A stretch of DNA of 64,000 nucleotides from Branchiostoma floridae (GCF_000003815.2 NC_049983.1:8256157-8320156), one strand, 5' to 3'; counted from the first letter of the stretch, positions 24,851 through 38,420 are shown. A program made the numbers and translations. The notes: generated by a model not told the origin, from the letters alone.

Positions 24851-26140
24851 TCTATTTGAATATATACTTGGTTCCTTCCCAGTGTCTGCGTCTTCCTCAT
24901 TGTCAGTCTGTCCGTTTCTCCCGTCAACTCCCTTCATCGGTCATGATCGTCTCTGCCATGATAAGTAAGCCACAAACGCGATCTTTCCCAACGATCGGCT
25001 GCCTTCATAACGAGAGAGGCCGCCCGCTGTATTAGTCCAAACGTGCGAGGAATAGAAAGGATCACCGCACACACAGGGCGGTGTGGCATATTTGTGGTCC
25101 TGTCAGGTTCGGTTTAGGCTCTTTTACAATCTGCAGCACCCCTAGTCGTAAATGTTTGCCTGTATCCCATCCCCTCCTTTTCATCCATCCGCGAGAGAAA
25201 GGCCAATTTGAGCTCGTAAAAAAAGGCGCGGGCTTGTCATCGCTGTATTGAACGCGGGAATTTTGCAGAGCTCGCGCCAAGGCCGACGTAGACGGGTGAG
25301 CTCGAGTGAAAATCGATTTCTGGCTGGCGCGAAAACCCAGACGTCCCGTCAAATTGAAGATGATGCACTGCGCGTCGGCTGACGCTGACATTGGCGTTCC
25401 CGCCGCTGTCTGGGCCGAGCGGCGCGCGCCGTAAGGGAGGGGTGGTTCCCCCGCTCAAAAACATCCCTTAAAAATTAGATGCATAAATACAAAATTGCTT
25501 TGTTATTAGAAAAAATACCTGATTGTAACATGGTAAATGTATTATCAATTTACGAATATAAGATTTATTTCATATTTCTTAGTTTCTAGTTGACCGTACT
25601 TTTTTTTAAACTCTGATTGGTTGTTCAGCACCAAGGACAGATCTAAAGGCCGCTGGGACAATATCTGACCCTTTAGAACAATCATACTTAATTTTTGTTG
25701 TTGGAGAAGCATTGAATTTCCTATCTCACGTGGAAGGTTATCAAAGAAACATGTATTTATTTAGATCAAGTTACAACTTCTGAACTATGCGTGGTGCACT
25801 GAAAATAGCTTTGGTGGACTACTATGATTGGCCAAATCCTCTGATAGAATTTTCCCTATATTTTGGCCAATTGCTACATTTTATTCCGACGAGAGGTCTT
25901 GGTATTGTCCTATCAATAGTTGTAGCTAGGAAAGACCACGTGCTCGCATGTGTGATAGAAAGCGATCACAGCACGTTTCCGATCACGGGAAATGATGCAG
26001 CTCACGGGCGGTATGGATGTATAGATCTGCCGCCGCATCACTACATCAGCAAGACACCACGCTCTTCCACGTGAATACTAAAAGCCTCCAAGAAAGGTGT
26101 ACATACAAACGCCGTTGAAATGGGAAGCGACACTACCTTA
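24851..26140. other. No gene recognised; CpG-rich 25200-25460
   Basis: A GC- and CpG-rich patch at 25200-25460 contains overlapping minus-strand frames of 75 and 109 residues without recognisable motifs. A 95-residue + frame at 25787-26074 has protein-like composition but no relatives I recognise and no splice context. I treat both as unproven. Confidence 0.35.
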
Positions 26141-26343
26141 GGGCGCGGTCACATAGGTCGTGCGATCGTCGTACATTTTTGATGCAATAGGATTTTCAAG
26201 CAGAACCAACCACCGACATGGATCCAAAACAGCATTTTGTGTACCAAGACAGTTGAAGTTTGCATGAGACGTACATTTTTGTCCTCCAAAATGCCCGAGG
26301 CTAGCGATCGTACGACGATCGCACGGCCTATTTGACAACGCCC
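26141..26343. mobile_element. PIF/Harbinger-like MITE, GGTCACATAGG family, copy 1
   Basis: The element is 203 bp with long inverted ends. GCGGTCACATAGGTCGTGCG near the left end is matched on the other strand at the right end, and inner GATCGTCGTAC / GTACGACGATC words also pair. A TTA target duplication flanks it (26138-26140 and 26344-26346), as expected for PIF/Harbinger insertions. Non-coding. Confidence 0.8.
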
Positions 26344-28049
26344 TTAAGAATTGTAATGACCGATCTTAGCCCCCTTCTTTTTCTTTCTATCAGCATGAAT
26401 ATTTAATATGACGTTATACATATCTATATTATATGAAAAACACCAAAATGTCATGTGCGCCAAATACAGAATTACGCCACAAGAAAAACGAATGAAATAA
26501 AAATCCAATACCGTCGAACTAGATTTTGTAATTCATTGATCTCTACATATTTCATAAAGCTCTATATCTAATCAGAAGGTCGTTAAAGTTTAACGCAAGA
26601 CAAAGTTGTAAGTACAGATTCTGTTCATAAACATAAACCTAATTTAGCACACATTACTACATGTAGATATGATTCACCAACCATAAAGAAAAAAATCAAA
26701 AGCGACGTAAGATAGATTATTTTCATATCTACCGCTTGTGAGCAATAAGGCACAATAAGGTACATGAGTGGGTAATAGACAAATGTTGCGGAGTGGATGT
26801 GATAACCGTTAGATGGATGGGTCCTCTGTGAGCGCATTGTGGAGTTCTGTCACGTGCCGCCCCGTCGCCGCAATGCCCATGGGAAAGATAAATCAACATT
26901 GGGAGTGGCCCGTACTGTGGCTGTGTGAAGATATCATAAATGTGCTTAACACTGTTATATCTGTAGATACGCCTTTTTTTATCATCCGTATAAGCAAACT
27001 ATAATATCCTTACAGAACTATAAAGATATTGCTATATGACTAGAGGCTGCAGTGTTCATGTGTGGCGATGAGGGGTGGTTGCTACTATTTTCTTGTTAGG
27101 CGTCTAGTCTGCAGACACCTCAGACGAAATTACGGATTCCAGGCATGCAGGAAAAAAAATGGCCTTGTGTGCAAGAAAGTAGCCTTGAAAAAGGCCGAGT
27201 AAGGAAATTGACGTAAACCAGGCGTAACGCACGAACCGAGTAAATATTCCAATTAGCATTTTGCCTTTACAACTTCAAGGATCCAATTCATTTTCATTCT
27301 TACGAAACTACAATCTTTGGTATTATTTAGTCCTTTTATTGATTGTTAAAGTAGATTTTCTGTGTTTTAAAACAATGTGATTGTTTTGTATCTATGTTTT
27401 TTTTATTGTTAAGAAAGTTCCTTTATAAGCATTTTAGATTTTTAATCGCTCAACAATGAATATCAATAAAAATAGATGTATTTGCATGTATCATGAGAAC
27501 GTCAGACGTCAGAACGTTCCAGACAAAGGCCACGATTATTGCCCGTGATGTTACCTACTCCTTGGAGCGTGTTATTTCTTGAATTCCAAATCACTTCGCT
27601 TACGATCAAAGGCGCTGACTTTTACGGCATGATAATGGAAGTATGAGGGGACGTTCCATTATTGCCGACGACTGGAGATAAAGGATATAATGAAGCATGA
27701 TGTGAGTTGGAAACAAAGAAGACAAAATGGTTCGTCCCGCAGTGAGTCTTGGACCTTAATCTTATATCCCCTCTATGGACAGTTACTTCTAAGATCAAGG
27801 CCGTTCTGTAAGAAGTTTATGGAGAAACCTTCTTGATAGCATTGATCTTTGGCTTGGCGAAGCTTTATGGAGGTGCTATGGGACCTTGTATCTAAAGATA
27901 TCTCAAGCAAAACTGATTTCCGCTCGCATTACTTTAAAAACTCAATTTCTACTCGATCCTTTGGGCGAGCACGGTTTCCAAGCCAACTATCACCCGACCA
28001 GTACAAGGCTCGATACTATCTTTACCGCCGAATAGGGAGATTTTATAAC
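26344..28049. other. No gene recognised
   Basis: AT-rich sequence with short frames. The 141-residue frame starting at 27849 runs into the tandem array that follows and has no domain. Confidence 0.45.
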
Positions 28050-28675
28050 ATTGAAGACACGTTTACAAGGCGTGGCGTGAACAGGAAAGTACGGGGATAT
28101 AAACGGGCCGACTTGACCTTGCATCAGTGGTGCGCCATAATACTTGATGACCAGAGGCTACAGTGGGCATATGTTGCGACGTGTGGAGGGAAATCGAGTC
28201 AATGTTTTGGGTGTGTCAATATTAATGTGTGTGTGACTGTGAGTCCGGATATATTTCTGCTCAGCATATCATAAAGAAACTTTGGTTGGATTGTAATTAT
28301 AAAATTTGGTATACGCAGGTCTTGTTTCAAGTCTGCATCCCTCACAAAAATGACAAATTCCAAGATTTGGTCTTAAAAAGCGATGAGCAATATGTAAACG
28401 GTATAGACGGGCCAACTTAACCTTAACCGGAGAAATGGCATTACTTATAATGACCAGCGCGGCTGCAGATTGCATGCGTTGCAATGTGAGATGTGGCGGC
28501 TACTCCTGTTTCAAGTCCGTTTATTACATCACACATGAAAATTGCAATTTGCAAGACCTGACCTTCAAAAAAAAAAGCGATCAGCAGCATACACGAGGAG
28601 GTATAAACTAGTGCACACGGGTGTGCGGTGGACCGTGGAACGTCCTTTATTTATTGCCGACTTGACCTTGTAGTC
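28050..28675. repeat. Divergent tandem array, period about 250-300 bp
   Basis: Words like ATAAACGGGCCGACTTGACC recur near 28100 and 28400, and the GCCGACTTGACCTT core again at about 28658. Between them, CATAATACTTGATGACCAG matches ACTTATAATGACCAG, and CTTGTTTCAAGTCTGCATCC matches CTGTTTCAAGTCCG. Three imperfect units; frames through them are incidental. Confidence 0.6.
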
Positions 28676-28679
28676 AGAC

Positions 28680-28880
28680 GAGACGTGCACGCTCATTGCG
28701 GCTGAGATTGAGTAGAAGACGGCGCGCGCGTGACCTGGGTACGAGACGGCCCGATCGGCGCGTCTTGGCCTCACCGGCAAGGGCGAGCAGATCTGGGCAT
28801 GCGCAGTCGGCGGCAGAACAGGTGCACGTGACCCAAAATAGAGGACAGCTCTCGGAAAGGGCGTGGCAGCGGTTACGATT
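28680..28880. promoter_or_regulatory. CpG-rich segment with NRF1-like and E-box motifs
   Basis: GGGCATGCGCAGTC at about 28796 matches the NRF1 site TGCGCATGCGCA in its core, and CACGTG is present near 28824. Both sit within a CpG-rich 200-bp patch. This resembles a CpG promoter, but no exon is recognised on either side. Confidence 0.25.
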
Positions 28881-28939
28881 CTTGTAATTTACACAGAAAT
28901 GTAGCTTCTCCCTGTCCCTCAATACTTCAAAGACAAAGC

Positions 28940-28996
28940 AATAAAGGAAAATGATAACTTTATAGCGTAACAATTGTACAAGGTACAAAGTATGGC
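28940..28996 (-). mobile_element. LINE 3' end, minus strand
   Basis: Read on the minus strand this gives CCATACTTTGTACCTTGTAC followed by AATTGTT and a TATAAAGTTATCATT tail. It closely matches the + strand tail at 48220-48290, so both are 3' ends of one non-LTR family. Confidence 0.6.
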
Positions 28997-30423
28997 ATCT
29001 ACTGATACATAGATACAGTTCCATAAGGATGATCTGCTGATACAAGAGTGTATGGGATGAGAATGGTGTTTTACAATCATTGGAAGAATTTCTAGCGTCA
29101 TTCTTTAATATATTTTCCTATGTATCAATGCCGATATGACCCATCTGTAAACAAAAATATTCTTCTGCATGCCTCGTTCCTTAACTATACGTAATTCCAG
29201 CCAAATGCCAATACTGGCAATGTGAAGATATCTTTTCTTTTCAGACGACTTGCAGACATTGTTAATCGTTTGACGGTTCGTTATACGCCCGCAGACTTAT
29301 TACGATTCAGGTTCAGTCGGTTTCGTCTGTGCGGGTTGATCTCACATGCACGCCGTGTTACGTAGCGCCGATCGACTCAGAGATCTATCGCTGAGACAAT
29401 TCCGTCGAGCTTCTCCAACGGGAGATAGTAAGATCCTCTTAAGGCTGGCGTGAAAATTAATTACGTGTTAGAGATGGCGGAGGCGGTGTGGTTCATGAGC
29501 GGGCACCGAAAAACCACAGAGACGACGTGTCTTGCATGACAAGACCACCGCCAACGTCGAGCGTCATTCTATCTTAAAATTTTGATTTATTTATTGTTCA
29601 TTTCAGGCACGTGGTCCATATCATCACATCGAAAACAACGCACAAGTGTGAGCTACATATAAGATAGAAAAAATGAATACACAGTTGTATATAAAAGTTC
29701 AGGTGTCCCTGACGAAAGACGTGGATGGTATTTGAAATGTCTGGCGCCTTTTCCAAAATCATGTCCTTGTTGCTTTAGCAACTATATTGTATCATTTCGC
29801 ATATACACAGCCGCATAGGTTTTCATGCGTGTATGAATTCAAATATATTGAATGCAAAGTAACCATTTTTGCTCTTATCTGATACACCTAAAGACCTCAC
29901 AAATACTCACTTGAGTCATACGAATGTCTTGCATTTGTGCTATCTTTTAGCTGAGGGAAGTTTTTCTTTAAAATCCAGCGATCTTATTTTGCTTACCCTT
30001 TTCTAGGAGAGCTAGACTTTACCGGTGCACCCCAGATTTATCGATCGTCTGCAACTGTCTACTACGCGGATTTTCCCGCCCTTTTTGCCGTACTACTCTG
30101 CATGAATAATTCACTTCACGATAACCCCGCACAAATCACTCGTATCCGCCGCCAGGGGGCAAAGGTCACGGGCACCGCTTACTACGGAGCACAGTGCGCA
30201 TGTGCACGACGCTTATCGCTACCTGCGGCGCTACGCTCAGGTGGGTTTGACAGCCTTGAGGGTTATTAAAAAACACGCCGGGGAATTTTCGCGCCCCGTC
30301 GTCTGGCCATGGTAGAAAAGCGATTTCTTTGATCATCGGCGCGATCACATGTGCGAACGACATGCAAAGAATTTATTCCTAGATTGTAAAACGGTTGGGC
30401 TGAGAGAAAGGCCATTTGTATAA
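28997..30423. other. No gene recognised; possible LINE tail near 29580-29680 (minus)
   Basis: The segment at 29580-29680 ends in TTTATTTATTG, which reads as AATAAATAAA on the minus strand. A CpG-rich patch lies at 30150-30370. No coding exon is recognised. Confidence 0.4.
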
Positions 30424-30642
30424 TAGGTCGTCGTACGGTTTTGATGTCGTAGAATTTTTATAAGCTAGGCTTTAGATATGACAGAACAAAACACCGACAG
30501 GGATCTAAAGACGATGTTTTCCCTAACAAAACAGCTGAATTTTGCCCGGGACATATGCACGTTTGTGTCTCAAGAATGACTTCATGATCCGTTTGTGATT
30601 GTGATTGTAAAACGATCGTGCGATGTATGTGACTGGGTCCTA
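30424..30642. mobile_element. PIF/Harbinger-like MITE, GGTCACATAGG family, degraded copy 3
   Basis: The left part reads ATAGGTCGTCGTACGGTTTTG. The right part on the other strand reads GTCACATACATCGCACGATCG. The middle keeps CACCGACAGGGATCTAAAG, related to CACCGACATGGATCCAAAA of copy 1. The order and spacing fit an old member of the family at 26141-26343. Confidence 0.6.
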
Positions 30643-33600
30643 AGGGAAGCTAGGTAAGCAGAGAACATTCTATCTGTCAAACAGTCTCCGTTGCGACTAG
30701 ATAAGAACTAGGAGAGGTGCATTGCATTATCTGTGTGCATTGCCCCATGATGCGATCCTAGATCCGCTAGCTTTACTACATGATAAGTGCAGTGTACTTG
30801 AAAGAATCACAACGACCAATTTGCAATCTTACATATATAGCACACGTGGAATGCTCGAATATTCCAAGACCGTTCACCCCCACTTGCCGGTCGTTCTCCC
30901 ATCACGCGAAGTCAGACAAGTGGGGCAAGGTTACGCTTTTGGAAAACTCGACTGCGCTTACATACAGAAAGCCTTGACTTGCGCCTGCGCATAGACAAAG
31001 GGTCGCTATGACTGGTATGAGCGCCCTTTATTTTAGAAGCTTACATAAACAAAACCCGCTCCGAGTCTGCGCAAAGGGGCTCTACGAGAGCCCAAACTCG
31101 CGCACTTTCATCGAAATGGGTACAAGGCCAGCAATCACTTTCCATATACATGTGAGTTATGTACCATTAAACGTGAGTGCCTATTGAAATGTGTATGGTA
31201 AAGCCTGGGGCGCTATTACGCTACTTACGGGTTAAATATGAATGGCACTGACCTTGGTATCTTTTTGTAATCCATGGGGCAAATGGAAAAATGATTACAG
31301 CAAGTCTCCTGGGCGTGAGTTTACAAGGGTAGATGTGTTTTATTATCACCCATTGGATGGAGATACGGGAATTTGAGAATAGCGGGAGGCAGGACACCCC
31401 TGTTAATTAGCTTATGATTACAAACATAGGAAGGATAAAACTGCAAAGAATGGTGCAAGAAAAGACAATTATAAACCACAGAAATTCCAAATGCAAGAGA
31501 AAATGCGTTGTGGAATACTGAGGTAAGCCTACACCTCTTGTTGTGCACTTGACTTCTATGGTCGGAACACTCCTCGCCAATTTTCGGCATTTTTTAAAGC
31601 TATATTCTCTTTTTTTTTAGTTTGTAGACAGGTCTGGTTGAAAGAAATACAGTATATTTCACAAACGTATACTAACGTAACAGTTACCTTGTCAGACTGC
31701 TGTGTTAAACGCCCTGGGGCTTATATACTAGTATGTATTCCCCCATATGAGCCGTACATGTGGCATTAAGTCTATCCCGAAACATGGGACAAGGTCAGGA
31801 ATTACAAAGTCAAATGAGGATCTCTAACGTTTCATCCCGTCTACCTCTCCTTGTATCATATTTTATCACGGCGAACGCGTGCAGTCTCTCCCTTGGGCAT
31901 AGACTAGACGCTTAGAGAATTATGAATGGAAACCAAGCGAAGTGCAAAGATCGCGTGGTTGGCAGACAAAGAGCTGGAGGTAATGCCGACCTGTGCATAC
32001 ACGTGATGTACACATGCAAGGGATAATCGCTTATGTGTTCATCCAAGCGAATCTTTCCCAGGGCGGCGATTGGGACTCTTTTTGTTGTCTACTCACACTA
32101 TCTCTGAAACAGAGATAAGACATCGATCAAGCCGTAATAGTGACCTTAAGAGCTCTCTATCTAGAGCTCTTGAGACTTCTCAGTGGCCATCGGCGCTCTA
32201 AGAAAATTATCTATCTATCTTGATAAGCTTTTGTTGTGATAAGATATCAGTCTTTCAAGGCTACAACGGCGAGGTCCGGTAGCCTTGTCCTGGGCATCCG
32301 GCAAGGGGAGGAAATCTTGGGACAGTTCCGTAAACGGGTCAGTGAATGTCCCAGAGAGAGAGAGAGAGGGAAAGACGGACAGGGATAGAGAGAGCGAGAG
32401 AGAAAGAGAGCTAGAGACTCAGCAAGAGAAACACACACATAGACAGACAGAGAGAGGCCGATAACCTTAAGCTTTGATATCCTCTAAAAAGAGACTGCTC
32501 GAATACCAGTGTTGACTATATCTAGGTCGGGTTTGACTTTTTTGGAAGCAAAGAGCCTCACTTTTTCTACAATTTGTGAGTTTGTGATTTTAAGACAAAA
32601 GTGCGTGAAAAGTGCGTGAATGTTGGAAAGTTGACTAATGCCATTGTGACTTCTTTAAACAATGTGGTTCTTTCGGTGTGCTAAAATGAACACTTGGAAA
32701 TGAAAATGTGTTTCTGCTTTAGATGTGCAGTATTTACAAAGTCTATCGCAGACTGGTAATACTAGACTAATGTTTGGGCTTCCCCGCTCACCCCATACGA
32801 CCCCAGCTGCTGTTGCCCTTGACCACTAAAGTCGGCAGCGACGCATATCATCCACCTCGTCTGTAGCCGTCGTTCCGTGATCTATTCCTGTGGATGGGTA
32901 TCAGTCAAATTTTACTACAGGGACTTTAAAATCGTGCTTAGAAAACCTTGTACGCTTATCTGTAGCACACATTTGTGCCTGGCTATCAAGGTGAAGAATT
33001 GCCTGGGTTAAATTCCAAGCCAGGGAAACGTACGTGGGCATAATGCAAGTTTAATTGCAGAGGGGGTGTCAGTCAATGGCATGTTCAAGGCCCTAGCGAG
33101 TTGTGTTTGTTTGTGGGTGGAGGTAAACTTTAAAAGTATACCCTCCACCCAACCCAAGGGGTGAATCACGCCCTCGAAGAAACAGAAGCCCTTTGTTCAA
33201 GCCTGTGCAAATATCAAAACCTTAAAGTCTTTTAGGAAGTAGGAGTCGAAATCCACAACTTAAAAGACACCCTTTGAATCTTAAGATATAATCGCAAAGC
33301 AAATCTTGTAGTGACTCAGGTATGGCTCACTCCAGAGTCCAGACTCACGCTCACATGGTGAGTCATCAATTTCACCTTTGTGGAGTTGCAATGTAATTAT
33401 AAACCGCTACGTGTCGCTAGTGATCAAAATACTCCCAGCAGCCTTCGCGCGTCTAATTAGAAATGCATACTTTCTATTTTCTTTATTTTCAACCTTTTTA
33501 TGTAACATATAAATCAATTGATAGCGTATTTTAAGTAGGTAACTATATTCAAATTGTGCATATTACATTTAAATGTGTATTATTTATCTGTAATCCTAAA

Positions 33601-34578
33601 TAAAGAAAAATAAAGAATGATAAAAACCCACAAACTGAATAAACTATTTAAAAGTACAAAGATTTTCGACGACCACCAACAGGTATCGGTAGGGTAATCC
33701 TTACCTGTTGTCTCTCCGGAGACTTCAGTAATGGATTACGTATGATGAATCGAGACATATGACTCCAGGTGAGTTAGAGCGTCTTGGGGCTTGGGGACTG
33801 CAACACCCTCATGCTCAATTCTGACTTCCCTACCGATCACCTTAACAAAAAGAAAGCTTTCTTTACATTCGTTTGCCCAAGATGTGTTGAGGGTAAGTTA
33901 AACTTACAGACGTTTCACAATGTTGCAACCAGGAGAAAAGTGCAGGATATATAGCAGTGTAGTATATGATAAAAATGATAATGATAACCTGCAAATTCAT
34001 GCTCTTGCCTTGCCAAACAAAGGAAAACATGGTAAGAAGAGTGAAGTACTAAAGGCCGACCGGTGAAATCTTATTCTATGCGTACACATATAACGTTACC
34101 AGATATAAAGACTAACAGGACAAAGGAGTGAAATGTTTGTTTCCTTTCATTTATCCCCAGCCATTGTTCGCTAAACTTGACAGTTACTTAGTCGGGTTTC
34201 AGGACACAATACAGCCATACAAAATCGACCAGACCAAGTAGTCTACAGTTAACAAACGATCTTCTATAGCGAGGGAGATGCAAAATAAGATACAGGTGGG
34301 ATTGTAGTACAAACGTCGCCCGTAGAACTATCATAGCCAAAAAAATTGGTCACCATCGAAAGTCGATAATATCCCAACTAATAATTCATCTGGAGAAATC
34401 TACTACGTATGCATGGCAGCGGTGTTAAATTGGAGAGTGTGCTATACTAATGTTTCCCAATAGCTCACCGAAAGGGTGAACTGACCCAGATAAGTGCATA
34501 TGTAACGTATGACCCTTTTCAGACATAAAAGCTTTAAAACAGATCATCAAATCCATTTGGGTTACGATGAAATGTCAG
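30643..34578. other. No gene recognised; GA-rich tract at 32352-32452
   Basis: About 4 kb without a recognisable exon. It contains a GA-rich low-complexity tract at 32352-32452. It also contains a short perfect palindrome (AAGAGCTCTCTATCTAGAGC plus TCTT) near 32148. Confidence 0.45.
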
Positions 34579-34638
34579 CGGTATGTATTCAATGGCGGAA
34601 AATTAGCTGTTGATCCAATTTTCCGCTGGTTGAATCTC
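34579..34638. repeat. Short imperfect palindrome
   Basis: The words GGTATG, ATTCA and GCGGAAAATT on the left are mirrored as AATTTTCCGC, TTGAAT and CATACC on the right, around a central TAGCTGTTGATCC. The roughly 60-bp sequence can fold into a hairpin. It may be a minimal foldback element. Confidence 0.5.
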
Positions 34639-34933
34639 TTCATACCATTGCTTATATAAACCGAGAAGTAGGTTATAATTGATTCCTTCATTACCACTGT
34701 GTAAATTGTGTCAATGCACAAGTATTGACATCAATATAAGACAAATTGTGAAAGATGAATTAAGCCTTTTTTTGCCGCACAACCACTGCGAAATTACTTG
34801 ATATCTTAGAACAGCATTCTTCTTTTTTTCAGTTCCTAAACTAGATTGATAAACATAATTCCTGAATCAAACCTACTATGAGTTGTTTTATTTTATTTCA
34901 TATAATTTGGGGGTAGATAAAGTGGGAAAAAAA

Positions 34934-35135
34934 ACGCGGTCACATAGGTCGTGCGATCGTCGTACGATTTTGGTGCCATAGGACTTTCAAGCAGGCGGTG
35001 ACAGAACTAACCGCTGACATGGATCCAAAACAGCATTTAGTGTACCAGGACAGTTAAACATTGCAGGAGACGTACATTTTTTTTGTCTTCCAAAATGCCC
35101 GAAGTTAGCTATCGTACAAAGATCGCACGACCTAA
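34934..35135. mobile_element. PIF/Harbinger-like MITE, GGTCACATAGG family, copy 2
   Basis: It starts with CGCGGTCACATAGGTCGTGC and ends with GATCGCACGACCTA. The interior matches copy 1 closely (CATGGATCCAAAACAGCATT, CAAAATGCCCGA). The outermost bases of copy 1 are missing on both sides and I cannot define the target duplication. Confidence 0.75.
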
Positions 35136-35429
35136 GAGGCTAGTAGGTTTTTTTTCGGTTAGATAATGGTGGGTAAAAGTAAAAAAAAAAAACTTTTCTT
35201 CGTAAACTTTCTGTACTAAGCTTGAACCCAAACAAAATGTCAATGCACAACTCATGCACAAGAGTGCATGGGGCGATATAACGATTGATCCTAAGATACC
35301 CTGCGACATTATCTGGTATCTACATATGAAACGCACAGTGTTAGTACATTATTGGGTATTTGAATACCAGGCTTTAAAGACTGAATGCCGTGTCACCATT
35401 AGCCTATAGTTAATTCCCAATCACCATTT

Positions 35430-36560
35430 TCAACCCACGTATTGCTTATATAAGATCAAACTTATATAAAGCAAAGACAAAAGTAAATGGTAACGCATGA
35501 AGCAAATCCATGCTTTTAAGTGAAATCTGTAGTGTCAGATTAAGATGTCTGCTCCCATAGAAATGTGACAGACGTCAAAGTTTACTGTAAATGCAGAAAT
35601 TTTCGCGGTGGTGTAATGTTCGCAGTTTTCGCGGAGGCCGCTTCACCGCGAACTTAAAACCACAGCGAACATTTTTTTCATGGCACTACAGTGCATGGTG
35701 CTACCGCGAAGTTAAAACCACCGCGAAAAGTCCCTTTTCCCGTTTACCGCGAAATTAAATCCCCGCGAACTGAAATGCATTTACAGCATTTTCACCATAA
35801 GATTATAAACGCTTGCTCTTCCAAAGGTGACCTCTTATATAATACGAACTTATATAAAACAAGAATCAATAACTTTGTAAAGCACAAATCCTGACTTAAA
35901 AGTGGCATTAGTAATGGCAGGTTAAACTACCGGTTACCATAGCAACGTGACAGATGTCAAAGCAGATTTTTCTCTCCAAAAGATCCAATGATATAAACGC
36001 ATTGCTCTTCCAAAGGTGACCTCTTATGTAAATACAAACTTATATAAAACAGAGAACTCAGTACACTGTAAAGCACGATTAACATGTCAATTGTCTGTAT
36101 CGATGGCAAAGTGACAGATGTCAAAGTAGATTTTCTCTACAACATTGAAATATATAAACGCATTGCTCGTCCAAACAAAGTTACCTCTTATATGAATACG
36201 ACCTTATATAAAACACAGAATCTATTACATTGACTGACTTAGAAGTGCCATTAGTAATGAATGACAGGTCAAACTGTAGTTTTCCATAGCAACATAACAG
36301 ATGAGATGTCTAAATAGATTTTCTCTACAAGGTTAAGGATCAATTGCACAAATCATACAAAGCTTAAATGCTTTAAAGACTGTTTTGAAGATACCGATCA
36401 TAATATAATGAGCATAATTTTTCACCCAAAGATTTTCTTCAACGAGCTACATAAATACAGACTTATATAAAGCAAATAAATAAATAAATTGCAGCATTTA
36501 AGCATTAGTAATAGCAGATTGCATTGTTTCCGTTGCAACGTCACAGATGTGAAACAAGAT
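35430..36560. repeat. Divergent tandem array of about five units, period about 160-220 bp
   Basis: Each unit has the order ATAAACGC-TTGCTCTTCC, AAGGTGACCTCTTATAT, ACTTATATAAAAC, a GCATTAGTAATGGCAGG word, CCATAGCAACGTGACAGATG, and TCAAAG-AGATTTTCTC. Clear units start near 35450, 35810, 35996, 36156 and 36420. A palindromic MITE (35583-35786) has inserted into the first unit, so the array is older than that insertion. Confidence 0.75.
35583..35786. mobile_element. Palindromic MITE, CGCGGT family, copy 2
   Basis: The ends are TACTGTAAATGCAG and ATGCATTTACAG. The interior carries facing TTCGCGG / CCGCGAA words and a centre related to copy 1. It lies inside a tandem array, and the array sequence resumes on each side of it. 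Confidence 0.85.
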
Positions 36561-38343
36561 TTTCTGTGGAGCTTTTGACACAGCAGATGAGTATTGACTG
36601 GTCTAAACTAATATGACCCAATTTATTTTTCACGCCCAATATCACTTTATGAGCCAGGGTTGACCGACCTGACGAAACGCTTCGTTCAGTATTTATAAAG
36701 CAACACAGGTGCAGTATGTACAACTTATGAGTGGTCACGTAGTCCACGTCTCTCATTTCTTTGCCGCAAATAATAAAAGCTGTATGCTTCCTCACACATC
36801 TAACGTACGTCCACATGATAGTCACCTTTTAACATTTCAGACGTCTGTGAAACCTGTTTGGGCGGAGCTCGAGATGAGTGTAAATGTGCGCGTAGGTGTG
36901 CGCAGACAAGCTTCAATGGATGATTCGCTTCACACGTACACATACAACAAATTACGAACTTATAGATAGCTTAAAACGTCCTATACTGAGGAAAAATATG
37001 TAAGCATTACAAACATTCGACATAGAATAGCCATCATAAAACTCCGTATTATTTCACATAAACTCCTTGTTGATAATGGTAGACATAATCGCATTCCTTT
37101 AAAGCAAAGAATTTGTCTTTGTCATTATTGTAACTTTAGTAAGATAGAGTGATTACATTAGAGTGAATAGGCTTTGTAGTCATTCATTTTTCTTTCATTC
37201 ATTCATTCATTTAATCATAATTCGAAAGCCACCATGGGGGCCAAAATCGACCTAGACCTTCGTCTTGACAACACCCACATACGAAATGTCATCTGCATCC
37301 ACCCAGAGGTAATAGCATTCACATGAAAGCCGCAGTCCAAATGTTAGGAACCTGTGATCGTACAGAGATGAGTTCTAGTGTAGATAGGCGCGTAGGTGTT
37401 CAGAGGCTTAACAAACTCAAAGGGATGCTTCTGATGTTCCCCGCCCTCCTTCAAGTGTTTACGTAAGTAGACTCAGAAGACTCAGGTACGTTCAGAAGAC
37501 GTGGGACTTGTGTCCGCACCTCTCCAAGTTGTACGTGGTGGGCGGGGGTTAATCAGCCTGTAGAGATAGTGCAGAGGAGTAAAAGATGAGGGCCATTAAA
37601 TTTTCAAACTGTGGAGTGTCTTTTCAAGTCCTTCAGAACCCTTATCATGTTTTCTAGATGATTCAGGCGCCTCTCCAAAGTAAGAAATCAGAGTCCGCAG
37701 TCGCCTCCGCACAACGCGTTGGTGTTGAAAACATCTCCCGGCGGTTTACAGATAAACTGAGAGTTCTTCGGTTTGGAGCTAGGACTATAGGGCAAATTTC
37801 GGTATTTCCGGACTTGCGCAGATGACCCACTTTGAGCCCATACAGAATGCTTAGGTAGGCTTGGCAAAAGTGGCTGTAAAATTGTTTTTCTTGGGATATG
37901 TTTGGATTTTGGAGGTGCATATTATAGGTAAGGGTTGTAGCTTCTATATTATGTTGAAAAAACAGATTTTTAGTGATATTTGTGGCTGCAGTAGGCCTTA
38001 GAAGTTAGGTGTTTTGGTGTTGTTTACATGCAGTGAAAGGGGGTGAAAAGGTCTCCCACCGATGTTTTGACGGCATATAATATAATTCCGCCGTAAATTT
38101 TTTCCTTTTTTTGTCGTTAAATTACTCTTCAGAGGTCGGACAACCATGCCAATGTGAGTTTTTCATGTTCTAAAAGTCAGATAGGTGATTTTTGACAGCC
38201 TCTTTCTCCCATGATTCCCAATATGCATATGAAATACTGAAATGCAGCCTGCACATGGCCTTTACAGATGCTGATTTGGTCTTTCTGATAACTTTTAGCA
38301 TTGCCAGTTGAAACCAAGGTTTCTTCTATGTTTATCTCCTTGC
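36561..38343. other. No gene recognised
   Basis: Short frames only. An (ATTC)n run lies at about 37178-37212. Confidence 0.45.
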
Positions 38344-38420
38344 TGTGTTAGTTTTGTGGGTAATCTGTGTGTGTCTGTTTGTGTGTGTGTGTGTATGTCT
38401 GCGTTTGTGTGTGTATGTGT

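Noticed and set aside
27849..28274. 141-residue + frame
   Set aside because: Runs into a divergent tandem array with frame-breaking differences between units. No domain.
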